DNA of 30,134 nucleotides from Salaquimonas sp. Lineage in GTDB: Bacteria > Pseudomonadota > Alphaproteobacteria > Rhizobiales > Rhizobiaceae. Location of the stretch: the NCBI GenBank assembly GCA_024639745.1, contig JAHEHW010000001.1, positions 1 through 30,134 on the forward strand. The letters are read 5' to 3'. The notes beneath the pieces are model-generated. The model made no database searches, was not told the DNA's origin, and saw only the letters and a program-made list of their open reading frames with translations. Below, piece after piece: positions 8,349 to 16,264 of this stretch. The translations under genes and the position numbers were made by a program. Every line of letters starts with the position of its first letter. Within the stretch, counting starts at the first letter, position 1.

Positions 8349-9104
8349 ATGATCGAGATAAAGAACCTGCATGTGAAAATCGCCGACGAGGACAAGATGA
8401 TCCTCAACGGACTGAACCTGACCGTCAAACCGGGTGAGGTTGCCGCGATCATGGGACCGAACGGTTCCGGCAAGTCGACGCTTTCCTACGTGATGGCGGG
8501 CAAGGACGACTACGAGGTCACAGAAGGCGATATTCTCCTCAACGGTGAAAGCATTCTGGAAATGGAGCCGGATGAGCGCGCGGCAGCCGGCCTTTTTCTG
8601 GCGTTCCAGTACCCGGTCGAAATCCCGGGCGTTCCGACCATGAATTTCCTCAAGGCCGCAATGAATTCCCAGCGCAAGGCACATGGCGAAAACGAGCTTT
8701 CCACACCGGAATTCATCAAAACTGTGCGCGAGGCGGCCGGGAAACTCGATATCTCCATGGACATGCTCAAGCGCTCGCTCAACACCGGCTTCTCTGGTGG
8801 TGAGAAAAAGCGCGCGGAAATTTTGCAGATGGCCCTTCTTGAGCCGAAATATTGCGTCCTCGATGAGACTGATTCAGGCCTCGACATTGATGCGCTGAAA
8901 ATCGTCTCGGACGGCGTCAACGCCCTGCGCTCTCCTGAGCGCGCCTTTATGGTGATCACCCACTATCAGCGCCTGCTCGAGCATATCATCCCGGATACTG
9001 TCCATGTGCTTTACAAGGGCCGCATCGTCGAGACCGGCGGCAAGGAGCTTGCCCAGCATCTCGAAGCCAATGGTTACGCCGACATCATCGGAAAAGCGGC
9101 CTGA
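8349..9104 (+). CDS. sufC: Fe-S cluster assembly ATPase SufC
   Basis: ABC-type ATPase that drives conformational change in the SufBCD scaffold; soluble, not a transporter. It has 251 residues, the usual length. Walker A is GPNGSGKST (residues 36-44), the ABC signature is FSGGEKKRAE (from Phe148), and Walker B is CVLDETDSGLD (from Cys169) with the ETDSGLD sequence characteristic of SufC. The switch histidine is in VITHYQRLL. The start ATG at 8349 follows GAGGACAAAC. It lies 10 bp after the cupin and 19 bp before sufD. Confidence 0.98.
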   Translation: MIEIKNLHVKIADEDKMILNGLNLTVKPGEVAAIMGPNGSGKSTLSYVMAGKDDYEVTEGDILLNGESILEMEPDERAAAGLFLAFQYPVEIPGVPTMNFLKAAMNSQRKAHGENELSTPEFIKTVREAAGKLDISMDMLKRSLNTGFSGGEKKRAEILQMALLEPKYCVLDETDSGLDIDALKIVSDGVNALRSPERAFMVITHYQRLLEHIIPDTVHVLYKGRIVETGGKELAQHLEANGYADIIGKAA

Positions 9105-9123
9105 GGCGCCCGGAGGAAAGGCA

Positions 9124-10383
9124 ATGAACATGCTTTCGAACATCAAACATACGGCCGCGGAAGAGGTGTTGCTGAACCAGCTCTCGGAAAGCCGCAATAA
9201 CAGTGCTTCCGGTGCTCTTGAAATGCTGAGTGAACGGGGCCTTCCGACTCGCAAGGTCGAACCATGGCATTACACCGACCTTCGTACGCTGCTTCGCGGT
9301 TATCCGCATCCGCCGTCGGCGATCCAGAGCGAATTTTCCGGCGAAAGCCTGAAGGAAATGCCGGATCTTGCCCAAGGCTTCACGATCGGTTTCTCGAACA
9401 CCTCTCATCTGATCGGCGCCGTTAAGGATTTGCCGGAAGGCGTGACGGGTGAAGTGGGACTTGCCGCGGCGAACACAACCCACGAAGTTGAGATTGCCGC
9501 TGATACGGTCGGCCTGCTGAATAGCGCGCTTGCTGAAAACGGCGCGGTGCTGAATGTCGCTCCCGGCGCGAAAGTCGACGGCGCGATCACGCTTGCGCAC
9601 ACCTGCGCTGGGGGGACTGCATCGGTCCTAAGGCATTTGGTGACGATGGGCGAGGAATCCGAAGCGCTATTTATCGAGCGGCATCATTCTTCCACCATCG
9701 AGAATCATGAAAATGTGGTCTGCAATCTGAAGCTCGAAAAGGGCGCCAAGGCTACCTGGGTCATCAGCCAGGAACTCGGACAGGCGACGACCCGTCTCGG
9801 ACAGTTCAATTTCGACATGGCGGAAGGTGCGGAGCTTACCATTCTCGTACTGAACGCGGGCGGCAAGCTGGTTCGCCAGGAGATTCATGGCCGTGTTCGG
9901 GGTGAGAACGCCAATCTCGCGATCAAGGGCGTCAACCTGATCGGTGAGGGTGCCCACATAGATGTCACCACCACGCTGTCCCATGAAGTGCCGCACACAA
10001 CGGCAGAAGAGCTCTTCCGCAATGTCGTGACGGGCCATGGCAAAGGCGTCTTCCAGGGCCAGATCCGCGTCGCCCAACCGGCGCAGAAGACAGATGCGCA
10101 AATGGCGTGCAACAGCTTGCTACTGTCCGATGACTCCGACTTTTCCGCGAAACCGGAACTCGAGATTTTCGCCGACGACGTTGTGTGCGCGCATGGCGCG
10201 ACCGTGACCGATATCGACGAGGATCATCTTTTCTACATGCGTTCCCGTGGCATTTCCGAGCGGGACTCCCGCGCGCTGCTCATAAAGGCCTTTGTCGATG
10301 AAGTGTTCGAGGAGACGGAACCGGAAGCCCTTGGCGAAAGCCTGATCGAAATCATCGAAACATGGCTTGATGCCAATGCCTGA
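9124..10383 (+). CDS. sufD: Fe-S cluster assembly protein SufD
   Basis: SufB paralogue that forms the heterodimer on which clusters assemble and is needed for iron acquisition by the complex. It has 419 residues from the ATG at 9124, which follows a textbook site (GGAGGAAAG). The open frame extends upstream into sufC, but that extension is not credible. The N-terminal part includes KVEPWHYTDLRTLL, typical of SufD. The conserved histidine equivalent to E. coli His360 is His357 in CAHGATVTDIDEDHLFYMRSRG. The C terminus runs through 10383 and overlaps the start of the VOC gene by 14 bases. Confidence 0.96.
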   Translation: MNMLSNIKHTAAEEVLLNQLSESRNNSASGALEMLSERGLPTRKVEPWHYTDLRTLLRGYPHPPSAIQSEFSGESLKEMPDLAQGFTIGFSNTSHLIGAVKDLPEGVTGEVGLAAANTTHEVEIAADTVGLLNSALAENGAVLNVAPGAKVDGAITLAHTCAGGTASVLRHLVTMGEESEALFIERHHSSTIENHENVVCNLKLEKGAKATWVISQELGQATTRLGQFNFDMAEGAELTILVLNAGGKLVRQEIHGRVRGENANLAIKGVNLIGEGAHIDVTTTLSHEVPHTTAEELFRNVVTGHGKGVFQGQIRVAQPAQKTDAQMACNSLLLSDDSDFSAKPELEIFADDVVCAHGATVTDIDEDHLFYMRSRGISERDSRALLIKAFVDEVFEETEPEALGESLIEIIETWLDANA

Positions 10384-10768
10384 CCTTCCGGTCACATTTG
10401 ACCATTGCGTCATACATGTCTCGGATTGGGAACTCGCGAAGGCGTTCTACGTTGGCGTGATCGGGGCCGAGGCCGTGCTGACGCCTGGCGGCGGCTATGC
10501 CTTTCGGATCGGCGATCAGCAGCTTAACTGCCATGGTCCCGACAAGATCGCGGAGCCAAAAGCTGAAAAGCCGGTCATGCCCGGCAATTCGGATTTATGC
10601 TTTCGCTGGCACGGTCCGCTTGCCGAGGCAATTCGCCACCTCGAAAATCATGGGGTGAGTATCGAATTGGGACCGGTAACGAGACACGGTGCCAAAGGTG
10701 TTGGAACCAGCGTCTATTTTCGCGATCCCGATGGCTCTTTGATGGAGTTCATGAGTTATGATGGCTGA
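10370..10768 (+). CDS. VOC (glyoxalase/bleomycin-resistance fold) protein in suf operon
   Basis: Small single-domain vicinal-oxygen-chelate protein of about 132 residues. It begins with FDHCVIHVSDWELAKAFYVGVIGAE, the usual beta-alpha-beta of the fold, and closes with YFRDPDGSLMEFMSY, which carries the conserved metal-ligand glutamate. The histidine in FDHCVIHV would be the first ligand. Two ATGs (10370 and 10376) and a TTG (10367) are possible starts and no ribosome site decides; translation may be coupled to sufD, whose stop is at 10383. Its own stop (10766-10768) lies inside sufS, which starts at 10758. Overlap on both sides makes it a fixed part of this operon. The substrate is unknown; the fold serves isomerases, dioxygenases and thiol transferases alike. 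Confidence 0.88.
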   Translation: MPMPDLPVTFDHCVIHVSDWELAKAFYVGVIGAEAVLTPGGGYAFRIGDQQLNCHGPDKIAEPKAEKPVMPGNSDLCFRWHGPLAEAIRHLENHGVSIELGPVTRHGAKGVGTSVYFRDPDGSLMEFMSYDG

Positions 10769-11999
10769 GACGGCAGTAAAACCCTACGATGTCGAGAAAA
10801 TCAGGGCGGATTTCCCGATTCTCTCTCGTGAGGTGTATGGCAAGCCGCTGATATATCTCGATAATGGAGCATCGGCGCAGAAGCCGAAGTTCGTTATCGA
10901 TGCCATATCGCATGCCTATTCACACGAATACGCCAATGTTCACCGCGGCCTGCATTACTTGTCGAATACAGCGACGGATGCCTACGAGCACGCGCGCGAA
11001 ACCGTGCGGAAATTCCTGAATGCGCCGACGGTTGAAGAGATCATTTTTACGAGTGGCACGACGGACGCGATCAACTTGGTCGCTTACGGTTGGGCGATGA
11101 AACATCTCAAGGCCGGGGATGAGATCATTCTCACCCAGATGGAGCATCACTCCAACATCGTTCCATGGCACTTCCTGCGCGAGCGCATGGGCGTTAAACT
11201 CGTTTGGGTGCCGGTGGAAGAGGACGGCAGCCTGTCGATGGAAAAGTACAAGGCTGCCTTTACCGACCGCACAAGGCTCGCGGCGATCACTCATATGTCC
11301 AACGTACTGGGAACGATCGTTCCGATGAAAGAAGCCGCGGCGATAGCCCATGAGAATGGTGCGGTTATTCTGGCAGATGGCAGTCAGGGCGCCGTTCACC
11401 TGCCGGTCGATGTTCAGGATCTTGACGTCGACTTTTATTGCATGACGGGTCACAAACTCTACGGCCCGTCCGGTATTGGTGCGCTTTACGGGAAAATGGA
11501 TATCCTGGTCGACATGCAGCCGTTTAAGGGCGGTGGCGAGATGATCCTCGATGTGACCGAGGATATTGTGACCTATGCCGAACCGCCTCATCGATTTGAG
11601 GCGGGTACGCCGCCAATCGTACAGGCGATCGGCCTTGGGGTGGCGCTTGACTACATGGAGTCGGTCGGTCGCGAAGCGATCTTCGCCCATGAAACGGATC
11701 TGCGTGATTACGCGACCGAACAGCTCTCGCGCATCAATTCGCTGAAAATATATGGAAATGCCCCGGGGAAAGGTGCGATTTTCTCGTTTGAGCTCGAGGG
11801 CATCCACGCACACGATGTGTCGATGGTGATCGATCGGCAGGGGGTGGCCGTTCGCGCAGGGACGCACTGCGCGCAGCCCTTGATGGATCGGTTCGGTGTC
11901 ACTTCGACATGCCGCGCATCTTTTGCTATGTATAACACCCGAGCCGACGTGGATGCGCTGATCGCGGCGCTGAACAAGGCGAGAGAATTCTTTGTTTGA
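10758..11999 (+). CDS. sufS: Cysteine desulfurase SufS
   Basis: Type II cysteine desulfurase that supplies persulfide sulfur to SufB, usually through SufE or SufU. It has 413 residues. Key features are LDNGASAQKP near residue 33, HRGLHYLSNTAT, the EHHSN motif, the PLP lysine in MTGHKLYGPSGIGALYG (Lys233) and the catalytic cysteine in RAGTHCAQP (Cys371), followed by the arginine in STCRASFAMYNT. Two tandem ATGs (10758 and 10761) are equally possible starts; both overlap the end of the VOC gene. No sufE or sufU gene is found in the window, so the partner must lie elsewhere or be replaced. The TGA stop (11997-11999) overlaps the next start. Confidence 0.97.
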   Translation: MMAETAVKPYDVEKIRADFPILSREVYGKPLIYLDNGASAQKPKFVIDAISHAYSHEYANVHRGLHYLSNTATDAYEHARETVRKFLNAPTVEEIIFTSGTTDAINLVAYGWAMKHLKAGDEIILTQMEHHSNIVPWHFLRERMGVKLVWVPVEEDGSLSMEKYKAAFTDRTRLAAITHMSNVLGTIVPMKEAAAIAHENGAVILADGSQGAVHLPVDVQDLDVDFYCMTGHKLYGPSGIGALYGKMDILVDMQPFKGGGEMILDVTEDIVTYAEPPHRFEAGTPPIVQAIGLGVALDYMESVGREAIFAHETDLRDYATEQLSRINSLKIYGNAPGKGAIFSFELEGIHAHDVSMVIDRQGVAVRAGTHCAQPLMDRFGVTSTCRASFAMYNTRADVDALIAALNKAREFFV

Positions 12000-12394
12000 T
12001 GGAAGCCATGAACGAGACAGCAGACCCAGCCGATCTTGAGGCCCCGAACGCCGCCGCCTTCGAAGGCAGCGCGATACCGCCGGAAGAATTGTCACGGCTG
12101 ACAACGGACATAATTGCGGCGTTGAAAACCGTTTACGATCCGGAAATTCCGGCCGACATTTATGAACTCGGCCTAATCTACAAGGTCGATATCGAGGACG
12201 ACCGCACCGTCAAGGTTCAGATGACCCTTACGGCACCCGGTTGCCCGGTGGCGGGCGAGATGCCGGGATGGGTTCAAAACGCCGTCGCCACTGTTGAGGG
12301 GGTGATGGATGTCGATGTCGAAATGGTTTTCGATCCGCCCTGGACACCTGACCGCATGTCAGAAGAAGCCCAAATAGCAGTGGGTCTTTTTTAA
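11999..12394 (+). CDS. sufT: SufT-like DUF59 (MIP18 family) Fe-S assembly protein
   Basis: Small Fe-S maturation factor of the MIP18/DUF59 family, 131 residues. After a variable acidic N terminus of about 40 residues comes the conserved block KTVYDPEIPADIYELGLIY, then the TLTAPGCPVAGEMPG segment with the conserved cysteine, and the C-terminal FDPPWTPDRMSEEA typical of SufT. The ATG at 11999 overlaps the sufS stop as TGATG; an in-frame ATG at 12008 is also possible. SufT is thought to aid cluster maturation or repair under high demand. It is called sufX in some rhizobial literature, as I recall. Confidence 0.94.
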   Translation: MEAMNETADPADLEAPNAAAFEGSAIPPEELSRLTTDIIAALKTVYDPEIPADIYELGLIYKVDIEDDRTVKVQMTLTAPGCPVAGEMPGWVQNAVATVEGVMDVDVEMVFDPPWTPDRMSEEAQIAVGLF

Positions 12395-12435
12395 CGCGAA
12401 TATGGTCCTTATCTAAGGGGTAAGGAGTTTGAAAC

Positions 12436-12822
12436 ATGGCATTTGAAGTCATCACCGTGAACGATGCAGCGCAACAGCGCCTCTCCGATATTTTGTCGAA
12501 AAATCCGGATGCAGACGGGATTCGTATTGGCGTGAAGAACGCCGGCTGCGCCGGCATGGAATATACCGTCGATCTCGTTACCGAGCCCTATGCCGGCGAT
12601 GATAAGGTTTCCACGCCTTCCGGCAATGTTTACGTTGACCCGAAGGCAGTGTTGTTTCTTTTGGGAACAGAACTCGGGTTTGAGGTAACGAAGCTCAAAA
12701 CCGGCTTTACCTTCAATAACCCTAACCAGACATCGGCTTGTGGATGTGGGGAATCGGTCGAGTTGAAACCGGCCGAGATGACGCCGGAAATGCTTCGCCG
12801 GCGCGAGATGGCCAATAATTAA
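12436..12822 (+). CDS. sufA: A-type Fe-S carrier protein SufA/IscA family
   Basis: Carrier that receives a cluster from SufBCD and hands it to apo-proteins. It has 128 residues. The three cluster-binding cysteines of the HesB/IscA family are present: one in KNAGCAGMEY and the CGCGES pair near residue 102. The tail (KPAEMTPEMLRRREMANN) extends a little beyond the minimal fold. The ATG at 12436 follows AAGGAG after a 41-bp gap from sufT, the widest gap in the operon since the desulfurase-sufB junction. It ends the suf operon; the convergent helicase follows about 80 bp later. Confidence 0.96.
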   Translation: MAFEVITVNDAAQQRLSDILSKNPDADGIRIGVKNAGCAGMEYTVDLVTEPYAGDDKVSTPSGNVYVDPKAVLFLLGTELGFEVTKLKTGFTFNNPNQTSACGCGESVELKPAEMTPEMLRRREMANN

Positions 12823-12858
12823 ATTATAGCAGAATTGGTTGTCGGGAACCGGCTGCAG

Positions 12859-12878
12859 TTATGCTTGTGTCGGCATAA
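12859..12878. repeat. Weak inverted repeat after sufA
   Basis: TTATGC and GCATAA (8-nt loop) lie between the convergent ends of sufA and the helicase. A hairpin here could slow transcription from either side, but the stem is AT-rich and no T-tract follows, so it is not a convincing intrinsic terminator. No better one was found between the two genes. Confidence 0.2.
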
Positions 12879-12904
12879 TGTGTATAAAGGCGGTTGAGCC
12901 GTTC

Positions 12905-14353
12905 CTAGCGCTTGATGAAGTCCGGAACGAATTCCTCGGCGCCGAACGCATGCGTGCCGTCTTTTATTTCAGCAGGCTTCGGCTTGCTGGCCTTCTTGTT
13001 TTTCTTGGGTTCGTCGGACGCCTTATCTTTTTTCTTCTTGTCGTCCTTCTTACCGGATGATTTCGCTGCTTCTTTGGAAGCAGGTTCGGAGCCTTCCTCG
13101 CCGGATTTCTTGTCATGTTTCGGCCTTCCGGCCGCTTTCTTCTCCGAGCCGTTGCCGCTGCCGTCTTTCGCCGCCTTGGCTTTTCCTCTGCCGCGCCGGC
13201 CTTTCTTGCCGGCGCCTTCATCCCACTCCACGGGGGCGCCTTCCCATTCGATGTCCTGCTCGATCAGGGACTCGATTGCTTCGAATTCCTTCTGCTCGAT
13301 CGGCGTAACCAGGGTGAAGGACGCGCCCTTGCGCCCGGCGCGGCCCGTTCGACCGATGCGGTGGACATAATCCTCGGCATTGAAAGGGACATCGAAATTG
13401 ATCACATGGCTGACATCCGGGATATCGAGCCCGCGCGCAGCGACATCGGACGCGATCAAAATCTTGATTTCGTTCTTCTTGAAGGCCTCCAGAATGGCAG
13501 AGCGGTTGCTCTGGTCCATGTCACCATGCAGCGCGCCGACCGAATAGCCATGGCGATCAAGCGATTTCCAAAGTGTCCCGATATCGCGTTTGCGATTGCA
13601 GAAGATGATTGCGTTTTTCAGTCCCTCGGCATTGTCGATGATCTCGCGGAGGGTGGCGCGCTTTTCATAGTCTACTGTCGAACAGGCGACCGCTCTCTGC
13701 TCGATGGTTGTCGAAGTTGATGAAGCTCTTGCGACCTCTACCGCGACGGGGTTCTGAAGAAATTGCTGCGAGAGCTTTTCGATTTCGGGTGGCATAGTGG
13801 CCGAAAAGAAGAGCGTCTGGCGCGTGAATGGCACCATTTTGACAATCCGCTCGATATCGGGAATGAATCCCATGTCGAGCATCCGGTCCGCTTCGTCGAT
13901 AACTAGAATTTCAACACCCGTCATGAGCAGTCTGCCGCGCTCGAAATGATCGAGCAGTCGGCCAGGCGTGGCGATCAGAACATCCGCGCCCCTGTCCAGA
14001 ATCTTATTTTGCTCTTCGAACGAAACGCCGCCAATAAGGAGCGCAACGGAAAGCTTGTGGTTCTGGCCATATTTCTCGAAGTTTTCATGGACCTGCGCTG
14101 CAAGTTCGCGGGTTGGCTCCAGGATCAACGTACGTGGCATCCTTGCCCTTGCGCGTCCTTTTTCGAGCATCGAGAGCATCGGTAGAACAAATGATGCCGT
14201 TTTGCCGGTGCCGGTCTGCGCGATTCCCAGCACGTCCCGCCGTTGGAGAACATGCGGGATACCTTTTTCTTGGATCGGTGTTGGCTCCTTGTAACCGGAA
14301 GCCGCCACCGCCTTGAGTACTTTGTCACTCAGTCCGAGGTCGGAAAATGTCAT
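12905..14353 (-). CDS. DEAD-box RNA helicase, RhlE type
   Basis: ATP-dependent RNA helicase that remodels RNA structures, for example in ribosome assembly or cold adaptation. It has 482 residues from the ATG at 14353 (MTFSDLGLSDKVL); the open frame extends another 110 codons upstream, but that stretch has no helicase homology. Motifs in order are the Q motif (EPTPIQEKGIP), I (AQTGTGKT), Ia (PTRELA), Ib (TPGR), II (DEAD in VIDEADRMLD), III (SAT), then the second domain with FCNRKRD, ASDVAARGLDIP and HRIGRTGRAG. From about residue 385 on comes a long lysine-, alanine- and glycine-rich tail with the repeated KKKDK type, typical of RhlE-like proteins. The stop is TAG. The tail's high charge is likely RNA-binding. 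Confidence 0.95.
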   Translation of the reverse strand: MTFSDLGLSDKVLKAVAASGYKEPTPIQEKGIPHVLQRRDVLGIAQTGTGKTASFVLPMLSMLEKGRARARMPRTLILEPTRELAAQVHENFEKYGQNHKLSVALLIGGVSFEEQNKILDRGADVLIATPGRLLDHFERGRLLMTGVEILVIDEADRMLDMGFIPDIERIVKMVPFTRQTLFFSATMPPEIEKLSQQFLQNPVAVEVARASSTSTTIEQRAVACSTVDYEKRATLREIIDNAEGLKNAIIFCNRKRDIGTLWKSLDRHGYSVGALHGDMDQSNRSAILEAFKKNEIKILIASDVAARGLDIPDVSHVINFDVPFNAEDYVHRIGRTGRAGRKGASFTLVTPIEQKEFEAIESLIEQDIEWEGAPVEWDEGAGKKGRRGRGKAKAAKDGSGNGSEKKAAGRPKHDKKSGEEGSEPASKEAAKSSGKKDDKKKKDKASDEPKKNKKASKPKPAEIKDGTHAFGAEEFVPDFIKR

Positions 14354-14447
14354 GTAATTGGTTGAGCTCTCACGGCAGGCAGTAATTTGGGCAATGTCCG
14401 CGTGCCGCCCGCCAGAGTCGTAAGATGCACACGCACAATAAAACGGC

Positions 14448-14475
14448 ACATAAGGTCCCGGGACTGTCAAGTCAA
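14448..14475 (-). promoter_or_regulatory. Putative promoter of the DEAD-box helicase gene
   Basis: On the minus strand TTGACT (14470-14475) and TTATGT (14448-14453) are 16 bp apart and point towards the helicase start at 14353, leaving a leader of about 90 nt. The region also holds the 10-bp palindrome GTCCCGGGAC (14455-14464) between the hexamers. Prediction only. Confidence 0.35.
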
Positions 14476-14614
14476 CCGTAGTGAAAGATGGCGGGCAATG
14501 GTTGTTGGACAAATAGCCATAGCACGCCGGCTCTTGGGGGGCTTTACTCTGGGCAGATGAGTCGTTTTGCAGTGTGAATACTGATATTCGGCAAAAATGG
14601 TGGAGGTGAATTTC

Positions 14615-15220
14615 ATGAATAATTAGCTGCTGAGAGCGGATTTTGCCGCCACGGTACTCATTGCGATAACCTGCCCTGCGCAAGCCGAGACATGCGAGGA
14701 AAAATTCATCCGCATGATGTCCGATTGCACCGCAAATGAGTCAACCAAAATCCTTCTCACGCAAGGGATTAAAGGGGCATGAAATCCGTCAACTGGAACT
14801 ACCAGGATGCCAAGTGCAACTGGTTGAGCGAAATGGTCGATCCGCCAAATGCGCAATGGTCGATGGGTCTGGATGATGTGCTCTACACCTCTGCCGACAG
14901 GGGAAAAACGCGAACCAAAATCCGCGAGAGGGACGCCCAAGAACGCAGATCAGAAAGCGATAATGAAAGAGCAGGCCGCGACGGCCGCGAATGCTGTATG
15001 CGGCGAAGAAGAACCCGACCGGGTCATGCAGGAGACGGTCGAGGCGGATTACCGCATGCAGGGCAACTTCGAAGCCAACATACACGACAAATTGTGGGTC
15101 AATCTCGATACTGGTTATGTTCCAAGGTTGGAAACGAACATGAAAAGTGCCGGGTTTGAGAGCTTTGTTGTTCAGGAAATTCAGCCGGCCCCCGATCTGG
15201 TAATACCTACTCCGGAGTGA
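14615..15220 (+). pseudogene. Decayed gene for a secreted protein of unknown function
   Basis: A strong ribosome site (GGAGGTGA) precedes ATG 14615, but codon 4 is TAG (14624-14626). Past it the same frame reads LLRADFAATVLIAITCPAQA, clearly a signal peptide with an AxA-type cleavage site, then ETCEEKFIRMMSDC, until TGA at 14780-14782. The protein continues in the next frame from 14779 (SVNWNYQDAKCNWLSEMVD and LYTSADRGKT) and returns to the first frame between about 14925 and 14945 (NADQKAIMKEQAATAANAVC, VMQETVEADYRMQ) to the TGA at 15218-15220. Amber stop plus two compensating frameshifts make this a pseudogene. The intact protein would be a periplasmic protein of about 200 residues; I believe similar secreted proteins occur in other Hyphomicrobiales, but no function is known to me. 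Confidence 0.72.
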
Positions 15221-15376
15221 ACTGCCGCTCGAACCTAGTTAGAACTAGAATATAAATTTTATTAATCTTTTAAATGGGATGTGAGAAAAAGATTACAGGT
15301 AGGTTTAGAGCATTATACTAACCCAACGCCAATCCATGTCATTGGTTTCTCTGTTTCTGGAGAGAGTAGGTGCGTA

Positions 15377-16179
15377 ATCCTGAAACACAGACTTGTTGCC
15401 GCCGGCTGTTTCTTTTAGTCGGTTGGGATTTCTCTTAGTGCTGACCTTTTTGATACACCAGCCTAAGCAGTATCGATTGATAGTGCCCGATTTGCCGGGT
15501 CGGGAGCTTATATCGGGGTTCATACTTCAAAAATCGCGGGAAATGACGAGTACAGCTATATCGATGGGTTTCCACCCTTTGGCGATTTCGGCTTTACCGA
15601 GGACTTTGATCTGGTGCACGGCCATCACAAAGGAGTTATGGCCGGCTATCATATGCAAATCGACAATTTTGTTTTTGGCGCTGAAGTGTCGGCTGCCCTC
15701 GGCAAGGTCGAAGAGGACAGCTTCCCGGACTAATAATTTGATAAGTCGGGCGAGTTCAAATTTCGCGCAGGGCTGGCTTTCGATTGCCTGTTCTTGTTTG
15801 GGCGCAGTCGGTCAGGCGATCGATAACGGCGAATATGGCGCGGGCGCCGCATTTGGAGCCAAAAGGCTCGGCCCATGGCACTGGTTTCGATTGGGCAATA
15901 ACCGACCACCAGATCCTTGGGGCTCAATATACCCGTAAACAGTTGAGCAACCGTGGAACGGACTCGTTTGGCGCCATCACTATTTTCTCCGGCGTCGATA
16001 CCGAACTCAGCGTGGTTCAGGACAGTCTGAAATACAAATTCGGAGAGCAGGGCGTCGGGAGAAGATCGTTTGCGCTTCAGGAAAGGTATGATTGGAGTGC
16101 TTTTGGCCTGTCAGCCAGCGGCACCTATGACGCCGACGCACTGCATGAGGTCCGCCTCGGAATGTCTTGCAAGTTCTGA
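15377..16179 (+). pseudogene. Decayed outer-membrane beta-barrel (Omp25/31-like) gene
   Basis: From 15377 one frame reads KHRLVAAGCFF, a stop (TAG), then SVGISLSADLFDTPA, a stop (TAA), then the barrel opening AGSGAYIGVHTSKIAG and DEYSYIDGFPPFGDFGF, GVMAGYHMQIDNFVFGAEVS and ALGKVEEDSFPD, ending in TAATAA near 15731. FDKSGEFKFRAGLAFD follows in that frame, GQAIDNGEYGAGAAFGAK in another, and from about 15850 a third frame gives FDWAITDHQILGAQYTRK, SVVQDSLKYKFGEQG and a final MSCKF with a terminal Phe. Alternating strands and a C-terminal Phe are what a barrel shows. The start codon seems lost (ATC where ATG is expected). At least three in-frame stops and two frameshifts make it a clear pseudogene. 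The AT-rich 15221-15376 before it shows nothing further. Confidence 0.72.
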
Positions 16180-16264
16180 GATGAACGCCGCATGGGGAAA
16201 CAATAAGATTACAGGATGGAAGAAGGCCCCCCGGAATCAGCTTCTCCCTGCGCCATAGGGTGCA

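Noticed and set aside
10920..12104. 394-codon open frame on the minus strand across sufS
   Set aside because: It is the antisense shadow of sufS, with no recognisable motif and an Arg/His-rich composition.
14455..14464. Palindrome GTCCCGGGAC upstream of the helicase gene
   Set aside because: A 10-bp palindrome in GC-rich DNA is common; no partner copies or known consensus were seen, so it is only mentioned with the promoter.
14354..14683. N-terminal extension of the DEAD-box helicase by 110 codons
   Set aside because: The added residues (many Cys and Ser, no helicase or signal features) cover a promoter-like region and overlap the start of the decayed secreted gene; homology begins at MTFSDLGL.
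15393..15938. 181-codon open frame in the decayed region
   Set aside because: It is a different frame from most of the barrel-like sequence and has no continuous protein-like character; the pseudogene reading explains the region better.
14354..16264. Insertion sequence or transposon as the cause of the decayed region
   Set aside because: No transposase frame, terminal inverted repeats or target-site duplication could be seen; the damage is point stops and small shifts.
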